Below, one piece after another: positions 34,608 through 44,174 of a stretch of DNA of 64,000 nucleotides. The notes beneath the pieces are model-generated. The model was not told the origin of the DNA. It did not search any database and saw only the letters and a program-made list of their open reading frames with translations. The stretch's first letter is position 1. Each line of letters opens with the position of its first letter. Source of the DNA: an uncultured Alphaproteobacteria bacterium (GTDB taxonomy: Bacteria; Pseudomonadota; Alphaproteobacteria; CAAGCB01; CAG-977); assembly GCA_944390195.1 (NCBI GenBank), contig CALXOZ010000010.1:1-64000 (forward strand). Reading direction: 5' to 3'. A program made the translations under genes and the position numbers.

Positions 34608-35528
34608 ATGACAGTTCATTTCAAAAAGGCGGCAATCGTCGGGATCGGTTTGATCGGATCGTCTTTGGCGCGAATGCTGAAAGAATACAATGTTGCAGAC
34701 TGTATTTCAGCTTGTGCGCGTTCTGAAAAAAGCAGAAAAACAGTCTTGGAATTAAATATTGCGGACGCTGTTTTTGAAAAACCGCAAGAAGCGGTTCACG
34801 ATGCCGATATTGTTTTTGTTTGCACTCCTGTCGGAAGCATTCCGGCGGTGATAAAAGAATTTATGCCTTTTTTGAAAACAAAGGCGATTATATCGGATGT
34901 CGGTTCTGTAAAGGCGGAAATCATAAAAAAAGTTTTTCCCGAACTTCGTGAGGACGTTTTTTTTGTTCCCGCTCATCCTGTTGCAGGGACGGAAAAATCT
35001 GGTCCTGAAAACGGTTTCAGCGAATTGTTTCAAGGGCGCTGGTGTATTTTAACGCCAACTCCGCAAACCGACAGAACGGCTTTGTCCGTTGTGCGTGCCG
35101 TTTGGGAAACGGCAGGAATGAAAGTCGACGAAATGACAGCAAAACGTCATGATACGGCTATGGCTTTGATGTCGCATTTGCCTCATTTGATTGCTTATAC
35201 GATTGTGGGAACGGCGGCCGATCTTGAAACTGAAACGCGTCAGGACATCATAAAATACGCTGCCGGAGGTTTTCGCGATTTCACCAGAATAGCAGGATCG
35301 GATCCGGTTATGTGGCGTGATATCTTTTTGAATAACACGGAAGCGGTCTTAGACGGTTTGCAACGTTTTTGCGAAGACTTGACGGTTTTGCAAAAAGCGA
35401 TCCGTCAAAAAGACGCAGCGACACTGCAAAATTGGTTCGAGCGTACGCGGCGGATCAGAAACGAGGTTGTGGAAGCGCGTCAGGATCAACCGGAAAATGA
35501 AAAACTGTTGTTAAAAAATAAAGGATAA
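34608..35528 (+). CDS. tyrC: Prephenate/arogenate dehydrogenase
   Basis: It oxidatively decarboxylates prephenate (or arogenate) toward tyrosine. The 306-residue product has the NAD(P)-binding motif VGIGLIGSSLARML near residues 11-24, VFVCTPVGSIPAVI, ISDVGSVKAEI near 98 and the catalytic-region HPVAGTEKSGPENGF near 122-136, then the helical dimerisation domain. GGAG lies six bases before the ATG. pheA follows after four bases, so Tyr and Phe branches are co-transcribed. Confidence 0.93.
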   Translation: MTVHFKKAAIVGIGLIGSSLARMLKEYNVADCISACARSEKSRKTVLELNIADAVFEKPQEAVHDADIVFVCTPVGSIPAVIKEFMPFLKTKAIISDVGSVKAEIIKKVFPELREDVFFVPAHPVAGTEKSGPENGFSELFQGRWCILTPTPQTDRTALSVVRAVWETAGMKVDEMTAKRHDTAMALMSHLPHLIAYTIVGTAADLETETRQDIIKYAAGGFRDFTRIAGSDPVMWRDIFLNNTEAVLDGLQRFCEDLTVLQKAIRQKDAATLQNWFERTRRIRNEVVEARQDQPENEKLLLKNKG

Positions 35529-35532
35529 GAAA

Positions 35533-36480
35533 ATGACAAAAGTAACGTATCAAGGGGTTATCGGTTGTTTTTCATCAATGACGTGCGAACATTGTTTCCC
35601 TGATGCCATTCATAGAAGTTGCCTGTCTTTCGGAGACGCTATGCAATCCGTTTTAAACGATGAAGCCGATATAGCCGTTATTCCGGTTGAAAATTCGACA
35701 GCCGGTCGTGTAACAGAGGTTTACGGCATTTTACCGGAGTCTTCATTATCCATTATCGGAGAATATTTTTTACCGATTCATCATTGTTTGATGATGCCGA
35801 CAAAGTTTGTTCGTGGTATGCCGCCTCAGAACGTTACCGAAGAAGAGCTGTTGCAATGGAAACGTTCGTCTCCGACGGAAAAAGAAATAAACCGCGCTAT
35901 TACATATATTTCCGAAATCCGTTCACATCCTCAAGGATTGGCGCAATGTCAAAAGTTTTTGTTGCATCATTTACCGAACGCACGTTTGCGTGAATCTTGG
36001 GATACGGCGGGGGCGGCGCGTGATCTGGCGCAAGAGATGACACCGAATGTCGCCGTTATTGCACCGGCGGGGGCGGCGCGTTACGGTATGACAATCCTAA
36101 AAGAAAACATTGAAGACGACACTTGCAACACGACACGCTTTTTGTTTTTGCGCAAGACCCCTTTGAGCGCCGGAGAAATACATGGTCATCCTTTGACGAC
36201 ATTGGTTTTTCGCACGCGTCATGTCGCCGGAGCTTTGGTTGAAGCCTTGAAAGTTTTTCAAGCGCATAATATCAATATGACGAAGCTGGAAACATATATG
36301 ACCGGAGTTCATCATTCGGAACCGGTTTTTTATGTGGATTTGGCAATGAATCAATTTGATCCCGTCGGAATGAAGACTTTGGACGAACTTAAAAAGGCGA
36401 CTTTGAGTGTGCAGGTTTTAGGGACTTACGAAGCTTCCGCCGCTAGATCGGACAAGTTCGGTTTCGTTCCTGTGGAATAA
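35533..36480 (+). CDS. pheA: Prephenate dehydratase
   Basis: It converts prephenate to phenylpyruvate for phenylalanine. The 315-residue protein has the PDT domain (ADIAVIPVENSTAGRVTEVY near 47-66, HPQGLAQCQKFL near 138, RESWDTAGAARDLA near 155 and ARYGMTILKENIEDD near 183-197) and a C-terminal ACT domain for phenylalanine feedback (HNINMTKLETYMTG near 244). A stretch of about 20 residues before the HPQ motif (residues 90-120) looks longer than in many homologues. There is no chorismate mutase domain. Confidence 0.95.
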   Translation: MTKVTYQGVIGCFSSMTCEHCFPDAIHRSCLSFGDAMQSVLNDEADIAVIPVENSTAGRVTEVYGILPESSLSIIGEYFLPIHHCLMMPTKFVRGMPPQNVTEEELLQWKRSSPTEKEINRAITYISEIRSHPQGLAQCQKFLLHHLPNARLRESWDTAGAARDLAQEMTPNVAVIAPAGAARYGMTILKENIEDDTCNTTRFLFLRKTPLSAGEIHGHPLTTLVFRTRHVAGALVEALKVFQAHNINMTKLETYMTGVHHSEPVFYVDLAMNQFDPVGMKTLDELKKATLSVQVLGTYEASAARSDKFGFVPVE

Positions 36481-36718
36481 AAGACAGTTACTTGGAAACA
36501 CGTTTTTTTTAGGCACAGACTGTTTTTTACCGCTTTTAAACTGATAGACGATTGATGTCGTACACGGTTCAGGGCAATAAAATGTAAGATAATAAGAAGA
36601 CTTGAATGCTTTCAAATTTTTTACGGAGCGGTCTTTGACGAAACATTTTATGTCAGGTTATATGAATATCGGATGGATTTTTTCGTGTGGATATAACGGA
36701 ATATATGACGCTTTTTAT
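36481..36718. other. Short intergenic stretch after pheA
   Basis: About 240 bases without a recognisable gene or RNA, ending at the terminator of the following minus-strand gene. Confidence 0.5.
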
Positions 36719-36744
36719 AAAACCCCTCGTTTCAGAGGGGTTTT
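36719..36744. terminator. Terminator of the short Cys-rich gene
   Basis: AAAACCCCTC and GAGGGGTTTT form a 10-bp stem with a six-base loop and flanking A/T runs in both directions. It lies about 65 bases past the Cys-rich stop on the minus strand and may also stop pheA transcription. Confidence 0.85.
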
Positions 36745-36810
36745 TGTATAAAAACAGAATTTTGAAAAATAACAGTCCTGCTGGTTCAAACAACAACTGT
36801 CAAAAACACA

Positions 36811-37455
36811 TTATTGACACATTAATTCTCCAAATTGGTAACGGCAGGATATACAGTTATCGGGACATCTTACACATCCGGTTGCTGCCGCTCCAAGTCC
36901 GCGGATAAAATATGGATTGCATTTAAAATTGGTTCCATCGCATGTCGCGTTTTCCGGACAGGTTGTGCATCTGCCATATGAAAGATATTTACCGATGACA
37001 CACTTTGTGCACTGTGAAGCGTTACATTCAGTGCAACCGGCATATATTTGCGCGCATGTTTTACAAGAATTATCCTTTTTTATATATCCTTGCTCACAGG
37101 TTACATCCTGACAAGAACCATCGGAAGAACATTGAATGCAACTTCCGTTGTTGATTTTAATATTTGAACAACTTTGGCATAATTTATTGTTTAAATAATA
37201 TCCGGAGTTGCAAACCATGCATATACCGGTACTGTTATCGCATTTAGAACATTTGGGGTCGTTACAATCTTTAAAAAGTTCGTTTTTTCCTGTATTGACG
37301 TTTGTCCAATCAGTGTTTTGGTTGACGGCTTTTCTTCCGAGTTTAACGGCTTTAGCGATGACGAAGCCGTCGTTGGAAAGAAGCGTATTTTCCGCCCGAG
37401 TTGGAGTGGCGAGTGCGCAATAAAAGAAGAGAAGCGAACAGAACAGTTTAAACAT
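36811..37455 (-). CDS. Secreted cysteine-rich repeat protein, short form
   Basis: The 214-residue product has the same signal peptide and first 55-60 residues as the gene at 28383-29546 (MFKLFCSLLFFYCALATPTRA, NDGFVIAKAVKLG, TDWTNVNTGKNEL) and then diverges. The remainder has the C-x2-C units of the gene at 94-1062, for example QDVTCEQGYIKKDNSCKTCAQ against the TCNKGYINKDGTCKTCS of that gene. It is therefore a mosaic: the 5' end of one paralogue and the body type of another. AGGAGG precedes the ATG. It is presumably exported; function unknown. Confidence 0.88.
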   Translation of the reverse strand: MFKLFCSLLFFYCALATPTRAENTLLSNDGFVIAKAVKLGRKAVNQNTDWTNVNTGKNELFKDCNDPKCSKCDNSTGICMVCNSGYYLNNKLCQSCSNIKINNGSCIQCSSDGSCQDVTCEQGYIKKDNSCKTCAQIYAGCTECNASQCTKCVIGKYLSYGRCTTCPENATCDGTNFKCNPYFIRGLGAAATGCVRCPDNCISCRYQFGELMCQ

Positions 37456-37725
37456 AAGATCCTCCTGATGAAATGTTACAGATATATTTCATTTTCTATT
37501 TTTGAGAGAAAGGAGTGGATGTTCCATCAAAATATGGGGGGGGGGGGCATATTTATAACAAAACTGTAACAATTCAAAATATGAGTGAGGCGGGAAAGCC
37601 AGCACTTGAAAAAGTGTTACGTTTAAACGGGTTGTATTTTTTTTATGAAAAGAATGGATATGATCTGAAAAGCAGAGATTTAAAGAAAAAGAGTTTTTTT
37701 AAAAAAAAAGTATATACTCGTGAAA
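37277..37725 (-). repeat. Duplicated 5' block, copy 2
   Basis: Nearly identical to 29368-29815: the first 60 codons of the Cys-rich gene, its promoter with the G12 tract, and the sequence upstream. An A-run is one base longer here. Same orientation as the other copy. Confidence 0.92.
37531..37561 (-). promoter_or_regulatory. Putative phase-variable promoter with C12 spacer tract
   Basis: Same element as at 29622-29652: TTGTTA at 37556-37561 and CATATT at 37531-37536 on the coding strand, 19 bases apart, with a 12-base homopolymer (plus-strand G at 37536-37547). Confidence 0.55.
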
Positions 37726-39204
37726 ATAGAGATGTGTTATTAAAATGGATAGATTGTGTAAGTTGAAGAAATCTCCCGATTTATTAACTAAACGACTGAA
37801 AAGGTGATTTTCATTTAAAGACCTGTAATCTTACTATTTTATTGTTTATAATTTTAATCTTATAAGATGAGTATTTACTTTTTAGAAATTTCATGAATGA
37901 CATTTTTTCTGTAAACTAAGTATTCGGGAAAGCCACAACCGTTGTCCGCATATTGCAAACCCATCATGGAACCAATTTATCAGGGATCAATATAAATCGG
38001 TATTGTTATATCGTCTTAGGAATGAAGAGGGAGAGAGAAATAGTAATTTTGTGATTTTGATAAATGGTTGAAAATAGCTATTTTAGATTTGTTACTTTTT
38101 TATATCATAATGGAAATATGAATTGTCTTTTCATCAAAAAAAAACGCTGTTTTTGAAAAATTTATCTTATTTCACTCTTAAATTTTTTCTTTTTTATAAA
38201 ATCGGCGTCTGTTGTTTCCAAATAAACAAAGATTGAAAAAAAAGCGTTTTTGAAGTGAACTTCTCAGCTTTTGTTTGATCAACAGGATTGATGATATGCC
38301 GTTATATGGACACTTTCTTTTCCTGTTTGTTTTGAAAAATAGGCTTTTGATTCATCAGACTTTTTTTAATAAAGACGATTGTTGTACTTAGTTGACATTC
38401 CGACAGATCCGTTGACGGATTATCCTGTAATATTTTTTGAATAAATTAAAAGATGCGTTTAGAGGATCAGGTAAAACGCGTTGTTCGAAAGTGGTTACCG
38501 GATTGTATTGTTGTTATAATAAAACCGGTTCCGTGTTACCGCGACTTTTACAGTTCAGTGTCCTATCTTTCGTTTTCAAACATATCGACCGTTAATACTA
38601 TTTTCTTGAACTTGTATAAAATTAATTTTTTTTAATATCTTACGGTTTAATAGTGAATGGCTGTTTTTTGTTTGATATGAAAAACGATTTTTTGATCTTT
38701 GACGCATTATGAAAACGTAATTTCAGTTTCAGATGTCATATTATTTTGCTATAATGTTCACGCCAATCCGCAAACTTTGTTGAAGAAACACGGATAAAAA
38801 GGTTTTTGAGTGAAAAAATTATTTTAAAGTATCTTTGACCTGATTTTATCATTTATTAAATAAAAAATATCTTTACGCTTTGTTACAAATTGTTTTTACA
38901 AATACCAATAAAAAGGTTGCTGAAAAGAAAAGTAAGCTGAGTTCAATCAACATACTATGAAAACAGAAAATTCTGTTCAAATGTTGTTGAATTTTTTAAT
39001 ATAACGGATTTCGTTGCTAACGGATCCGTCAGAGCTTGTCGAAGAATTCAATACAATCTATTGAAAAGATAAAAAATTTATTATTTAAAAAAATGTTTTT
39101 CATGGAAAAATATATGCCCTTTTATAATAAGGCAAATTGTTATATTACAAATAATTAAAATATGATATAGTAAAAAAATCAGGATGATTTGTTTAAGAAA
39201 TCTA
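37726..39204. other. Gene-free AT-rich gap of about 1.5 kb
   Basis: I find no open frame with a believable product, no tRNA and no strong hairpin. The only longer frame (38453-38635) resembles nothing. The segment TTGACATTCCGAC near 38392 also occurs inverted near 15336-15348. The region may hold decayed genes beyond recognition or unrecognised small RNAs. Confidence 0.6.
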
Positions 39205-39731
39205 ATGGATCAAGAAACTTATTTGAAAAATTCTATACGGACGTTCCCTGATTTTCCAAGAAAAGGCGTTAATTTTTATGATATAACGGGTTTATTTAAA
39301 ACAGGAGAGGTTTTTTCCTTGACTGTACAAAAGATGACCCGCTTGGTTGATCAATATATGCCGGATCGTTTGTTTGCTGTTGATGCAAAAGGTTTTATTT
39401 TTGCGGCACCTGTCGCGGCAAATTTAGGGATTGGGTTGTCGCTATTGCGCAAAGCTTCAAAATTGCCGGGCAAGGTTGTCCGGTATACATACGCTTTAGA
39501 ATATGGAACCGATGAAATGGAATGTCGTACGGATGATTTTTCCCCTTCGGAGCGTTTAGTTGTTATTGATGACGTATTAGCAACCGGCGCACATTATCCG
39601 CCGCTGTAGCTTTATTGCAACAACTTGGCGGGAATGTTGCCGGAGCAGTGACGGCTATTGAAATCGGAAACCTGCTGGGTCGTGAAAAAATGAAAGTCCC
39701 GTATTCATCAATGCTTTACTTTCCCCGATAA
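39205..39731 (+). pseudogene. apt: Adenine phosphoribosyltransferase, frameshifted
   Basis: Apt salvages adenine to AMP. The first frame encodes a normal N-terminus (MDQETYLKNSIRTFPDFPRK, FYDITGLF, FAVDAKGFIFAAPVAANLG) and the start of the PRPP motif VVIDDVLATG, then hits a stop at 39609. Inserting one G near 39588 restores the family sequence LATGGTLSAAVALLQQLGG and the frame continues to IEIGNLLGREK and a natural stop at 39731. The gene is intact apart from this single missing base, so it is either a very recent pseudogene or a sequencing error. An upstream ATG at 39184 is also in frame. Confidence 0.88.
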
Positions 39732-40115
39732 TCAAGAGGGATCTGCATTGATTCCGTTAGTTAAAGGGTTTTTTAATGTTTTTGCTTTTTGTGCAATAAC
39801 GTCTCCCAACATGGTAACATAACGGGCGCCTTCCACAGTTCGGAACAGATTGACACTACGCCGGTCGTTTTCATCGGTTTGGCGCTTGATCAATCCGAGG
39901 ACGCTAAGTTTGTCAATGGCGCGGGAAACCGCGGGCTTGGAAATGTTTAAGTCGGCAGCCAACGCCCTGACGGTATGAGGTTCAGGTGTCAAGTAAATGC
40001 TGAGTAAAACAGCCGTTTGGCGAACTGATAAGTCCGATGCGTTATCGTTTTGACGTACGATTTCAAACATCGTTTGGCGCCAAAGTTCCAATCCTGTAAA
40101 ACAGTCTAAAATCAT
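39732..40115 (-). CDS. MarR family transcriptional regulator
   Basis: A winged-helix regulator of about 127 residues starting at ATG 40115. The core LSVRQTAVLLSIYLTPEPHT, VRALAADLNISKPAVSRAID (recognition helix) and LGLIKRQTDENDRRSVNLF (wing) is typical of MarR. The dimerisation helices at both ends are short. It overlaps the pmbA stop by a few bases, so both may be co-transcribed; a common alphaproteobacterial relative sits in similar company. Ligand unknown. Confidence 0.85.
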   Translation of the reverse strand: MILDCFTGLELWRQTMFEIVRQNDNASDLSVRQTAVLLSIYLTPEPHTVRALAADLNISKPAVSRAIDKLSVLGLIKRQTDENDRRSVNLFRTVEGARYVTMLGDVIAQKAKTLKNPLTNGINADPS

Positions 40116-40116
40116 T

Positions 40117-41463
40117 TTATTTCCCCGCAACAGATAAATTGAACAATCGAAGTGTCGGCACGTTCATTGAATAGTGATCGTCAAGATCATTTGCCGCCAT
40201 CATATTTTTAAACATATCTTTCAAATTACCGGCAATTGTTATTTCGCTGACGGGTATGGTGATTTCGCCGTTTTCAATCAGAAAACCACAAGCGCCACGA
40301 CTGTAATTCCCTGTAATCATATCGACCCCCTGTCCGAACAGTTGGGTAAGGTATAAACCGTATTTGATGTCTTTAATCAGTTCTTGAGGTGAAGAGGATC
40401 CTCCGGTTAAAGAAATATTGGAAGCGCGGGCGCAAGGATGAGCTCCTAAACTTCTGGCGGCGTGTCCGTTTGCAGCCAGATTTAACTTTCTGGCGGAATG
40501 CAAGTCCAACAACCAAGAAGTCAGGACACCATTATCAATCAGATTGCATTCTTTGCAAGGCAAACCTTCGGCATCGCAAGGGCGTGATGCCAAGCCTCTT
40601 TTTTTAGCCGGGTTTTCATGGATATTGATTTCTTTGGGAAAGATTTCTTGTTCCATGCAATCTTTTAAAAAAGAAGTTCCTCTGGCAATGCTGGCACCAT
40701 TGATTGCCCCCAAAAAAGTTCCGATCAACCCTCTTGCCAGTCTGGGTTCAAAGACAACATCCATCGTTGCGGAGTTTATTTTTTTCGGTTTTAATCGCTT
40801 AATTGCACGTTGTGCGGCTGTTTTTCCGATCTCATTGGCGTTTTTTAAATCCGAAAGGTAGACAGCGGAAGAATAATCGTAATCCGTTTCTTTGTTTCCG
40901 TTTTCGTCGGCAGCAATGACGGACACACCGATATAAGAGGAAGAACGGTTGTATTCACGTCTGAAACCTGTCGTTGATGCCATGATGATACGGGATTTTT
41001 CGACACTGGCACTTGCGCCGTCGGATTGTGAGACCCCTTTTTCGCATAAGGCGGCATCTTCCGTTTTTAAGGCAAGATCCAACAATTCGGCTGTCGTATG
41101 TTCACAAGGATCGTATAGATCCAGATCTGAAAAAGTTTTGATCTGTTCTTTGGGATCCGCCAATCCGCAACAAGGATCGGACGGGACGGTTTTTGCCAAC
41201 TGTACAGCTGTTTGCGCCAACTCGTCCAAGGTATCTTTTTCCAAGATCGAAGAAGAAACGACAGCCTGTTTTTTTTGATAAAAAACACGCAAATCAACAC
41301 CGGCTGTTCGTGCGTATTCCAAATTTTCGGTTTTTCGGGAACGGCATTCGGCACTGATTGCCAAAGTGTCGACCCCGAAGGATTCCACTTCATCCGCACC
41401 GTATTTGCGTGCGCGTTCTATTAAATAATCGACAGCGTTTGAAAGGCTGAGCACTTCAGTCAT
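40117..41463 (-). CDS. pmbA: TldD/PmbA family metalloprotease-like protein
   Basis: PmbA (TldE) with TldD forms a protease that processes peptides such as microcin B17 precursor and CcdA. The 448-residue product shows the family N-terminal domain (ADEVESFGVDTLAISAECRS, RTAGVDLRVFY) and the C-terminal domain with FEPRLARGLIGTFLGAINGA near 235, HENPAKKRGLASRPCDAEGL near 283 and QLFGQGVDMITGNYSRGACG near 375. The metal-binding HExxxH belongs to TldD and is absent here as expected. tldD is not in the window. It overlaps its upstream neighbour by eight bases. Confidence 0.92.
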   Translation of the reverse strand: MTEVLSLSNAVDYLIERARKYGADEVESFGVDTLAISAECRSRKTENLEYARTAGVDLRVFYQKKQAVVSSSILEKDTLDELAQTAVQLAKTVPSDPCCGLADPKEQIKTFSDLDLYDPCEHTTAELLDLALKTEDAALCEKGVSQSDGASASVEKSRIIMASTTGFRREYNRSSSYIGVSVIAADENGNKETDYDYSSAVYLSDLKNANEIGKTAAQRAIKRLKPKKINSATMDVVFEPRLARGLIGTFLGAINGASIARGTSFLKDCMEQEIFPKEINIHENPAKKRGLASRPCDAEGLPCKECNLIDNGVLTSWLLDLHSARKLNLAANGHAARSLGAHPCARASNISLTGGSSSPQELIKDIKYGLYLTQLFGQGVDMITGNYSRGACGFLIENGEITIPVSEITIAGNLKDMFKNMMAANDLDDHYSMNVPTLRLFNLSVAGK

Positions 41464-42229
41464 TATTGTCCTCTTTCCGGTTAAACGGAGAAAAAACAGA
41501 TTGTTCCATCAAAGTGTTTTTTTGGGGGACAATGATGATTTTCCCGTTCGGTTTGTTGGTTTGCGTATTAAATCCGGCTAAAATATAATTGTTTTTTTGC
41601 GCGCTGGCGAGTGTAAAAGCTTCTCCGTTGATAAAAGTGATACTTTTTCGGGTGATTTTTGTTAAAGCTATGCCGCTGTAAAAAGCGGTAATCACTAAAA
41701 TCAAGATGAAAGCCCCTGTTGTGAACATATGCGCCAAAGAGCTTTTTCCCGATTTCAAATGGACGGCGAGCACACATAAATATAAAAAAATCAAATAAAA
41801 GCTTTCGGAAAGAAACAGTCCCGTTTTAAAGACGTGCACGACTACAGCGCAAAGATAAGCTGTAAGACTTAACGTTGTCAGTAATGAAAAGAAATAGCTG
41901 ATCTTTTGAGACCTGCTTAAGATATTCTTGGCGGAATCGGCGGTGTTTAAAGTTTTTTGCAAAACAAGACCGGACAAAACGGCTAAAAATAAAAAACAAG
42001 CGATTCCACATATGATGCCCGTCGGAAAGTCCATTAAAAACAAAGGGATCCCGTATTCAATAAAGCGTCCGGCCGTTAAGGTGACGGCTAAAATACAAGA
42101 AAGGCATAATCCGAAAATAAAAATTAAAAAAGCAATATAATTAAACGAAAGCGGAATTTCCGAAGCTGTTTGCGTATTGTTTTCAGTAAAGGAATTTTTT
42201 TTATCATAAAACAAAACCATTCTTTTCAT
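41456..42229 (-). CDS. Hypothetical membrane protein, about six helices
   Basis: I do not recognise this 257-residue protein. It has hydrophobic segments around residues 30-52, 62-88, 110-132, 140-158 and 168-190, with a soluble C-terminal tail of about 65 residues containing NGEAFTLASAQKNNYILAGF. ATG 42220 has a better-spaced GGAG than 42229. It overlaps pmbA and is probably co-expressed with it. Confidence 0.6.
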   Translation of the reverse strand: MKRMVLFYDKKNSFTENNTQTASEIPLSFNYIAFLIFIFGLCLSCILAVTLTAGRFIEYGIPLFLMDFPTGIICGIACFLFLAVLSGLVLQKTLNTADSAKNILSRSQKISYFFSLLTTLSLTAYLCAVVVHVFKTGLFLSESFYLIFLYLCVLAVHLKSGKSSLAHMFTTGAFILILVITAFYSGIALTKITRKSITFINGEAFTLASAQKNNYILAGFNTQTNKPNGKIIIVPQKNTLMEQSVFSPFNRKEDNND

Positions 42230-42422
42230 CTCCGACTTTTTTAGCTTTGATATTGCCCGAACACAATTATAAAATTATATGAAAAAAAAGTTTCCCTTCT
42301 GTTAAATTTCAATTACACCCGTTTTAACTGTTTGTTTTATCTGTATAAACGGAACAGCATAAGCTTTTGACTTTATTGCAGTGAGATGAGATAATACCCG
42401 CGAATGAAAAACGAGGTTGATC

Positions 42423-44174
42423 ATGGTGATTGAAAACACAGTGGGGGAGGCTGTTTCTTTATCGGCAGAAGAACTTGATCGCTTATTTAACATAGGGATT
42501 GCTTTGTCCGCCGAACAGGATATCAATGTCCTGCTTGAAAACATTCTGACAACTGCAAAAGAATTTTGTAACGCCGAAGGCGGGACACTGTATTTAATGG
42601 ATTCCGAACAAAATCAGTTGATTTTTTCGATCCTGCATAATGACAAATTGGGAATAAAAATGGGAGGAACTTCGGAAAAAAAAGAAATTCCCTTTCCTCC
42701 ATTGTATTTATACGATCCTGTAACAAACGCTCCCAATTATTCGAATATTTCGACGTATGCCGCTTTAAAGGAAGAAATCGTCAATGTTCCGGATGCTTAT
42801 GATTCTACGCAGTTCGATTTTTCCGGCACGCACAAGTTCGATAAAAAGTCCGGATACAGATCGAAATCTTTTTTGACTTTGCCTTTGAAAACCAGAACGG
42901 GGCAGGTCGTCGCCGTACTGCAATTAATCAACGCCCGCGCCCCTTCGGGAGAAACAATCGGTTTTTCAAGATCCATGCAAAGACTGGTCGAAGCTTTGGC
43001 TTCTCATGCGGCGGTTGCCATCGACAATCAACTTTTGCTCATTTCGCAAAAAAAAGTTCTCGAAGCCTTTCTGGAAGTCATTGCGCGCGCCATTGATGAC
43101 AAGTCCCCTCATACCGGAGCCCATTGCCAACGTGTCCCCGTTATCGCCCGCATGACAGCGCTTGCCGCCGTTATGGCTCAGGACGGACCGTTTAAGGATT
43201 TTGAAATGTCCGACGATCAATGGTATGCTTTTCATCTGGCTTCATGGTTGCATGATTGCGGAAAAGTAACCACTCCGGAATATATCTCGGACAAGGCGAC
43301 AAAACTTGAAACCGTTTGTAACCGTATTCATGAAATCCGCGCCAGATTTGAAATTCTGCGAAGAGACGCTTATATCGAATATTTGGAAAAACGGTCGCAA
43401 GGAAAAGAACCTGAAGAAAAATTGCTTGATGCTTTCAATGCCCGCGTTAAACAGTTGGAAGATGATTTCGCTTTTCTGGCTTGGTCAAATTCGGCGCAGC
43501 GTCCTTTAAATAAAAGTGAAATCGAACGTATTCATAAAATTGCCCGTCAAACGTATCATCGCCATTTTGATAAAACGTTGGGATTGTCCAAACTTGAATT
43601 GATGCGTTTTAAGGGGAAACAACCACCCAAAACGAATCCTTCCGAACATTTGCTGGAAGATCGGGCGGATCATCTGTTCGACGGTTATAATCGCGGGGAA
43701 ATTTATAATTTATGTATTCCTCAAGGCGTTTTATCGCCAGAAGAAACTAAAAAAGTCAACAACCATATTAATATGACGATTGAAATGTTGAACGCTATTC
43801 CTTTCCCCCCACACATAAAAGAAGTCGTCGAATATGCGGGCGGGCATCATGAACATATGGACGGATCTGGGTTCCCCAATCATTTAAAACGTTTTGAAAT
43901 GTCCGTTCCCGCCCGTATTTTAGGACTGGCGGATGTTTTTGAAATATTGTCTTCCACCGACAGGGCGGATGAAAAAGTCAAAAAGCTTTCTGAAATCATT
44001 ACCATCATGGCGGATATGGCAAAAAATGGAAAGATCGATCCGGATCTGTTTAATTTGTTTTTAACTGCCGGAGTGTATCGAGAATATGCGGAACAGTATA
44101 TGTTGGAAGAACAAATTGATGAAATAGACATTAATCAATTTTTAATCCCTTCTGATTTTGTTCAAGAGGTATGA
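42423..44174 (+). CDS. GAF and HD-GYP domain phosphodiesterase
   Basis: A cytoplasmic signalling protein of 583 residues. Residues 14-205 form a GAF sensor domain (LLENILTTAKEFCNAEGGTL, LTLPLKTRTGQVVAVLQLIN). The HD-GYP domain begins at DDKSPHTGAHCQRVPVIARM, with the HD pair in WLHDCGKVTTPEY near 280 and HHEHMDGSGFPNHLKRFEMS near 480; the GYP triplet reads GFP, a common functional variant. A long insertion of about 130 residues splits the HD part. Such proteins degrade cyclic di-GMP. Start ATG 42423 has GAGG six bases upstream. rsmE begins immediately after its stop. Confidence 0.88.
   Translation: MVIENTVGEAVSLSAEELDRLFNIGIALSAEQDINVLLENILTTAKEFCNAEGGTLYLMDSEQNQLIFSILHNDKLGIKMGGTSEKKEIPFPPLYLYDPVTNAPNYSNISTYAALKEEIVNVPDAYDSTQFDFSGTHKFDKKSGYRSKSFLTLPLKTRTGQVVAVLQLINARAPSGETIGFSRSMQRLVEALASHAAVAIDNQLLLISQKKVLEAFLEVIARAIDDKSPHTGAHCQRVPVIARMTALAAVMAQDGPFKDFEMSDDQWYAFHLASWLHDCGKVTTPEYISDKATKLETVCNRIHEIRARFEILRRDAYIEYLEKRSQGKEPEEKLLDAFNARVKQLEDDFAFLAWSNSAQRPLNKSEIERIHKIARQTYHRHFDKTLGLSKLELMRFKGKQPPKTNPSEHLLEDRADHLFDGYNRGEIYNLCIPQGVLSPEETKKVNNHINMTIEMLNAIPFPPHIKEVVEYAGGHHEHMDGSGFPNHLKRFEMSVPARILGLADVFEILSSTDRADEKVKKLSEIITIMADMAKNGKIDPDLFNLFLTAGVYREYAEQYMLEEQIDEIDINQFLIPSDFVQEV

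Noticed and set aside
38453-38635. A 60-codon frame in the gap before apt
   Set aside because: No ribosome site, low-complexity hydrophobic tail and no recognisable relation.
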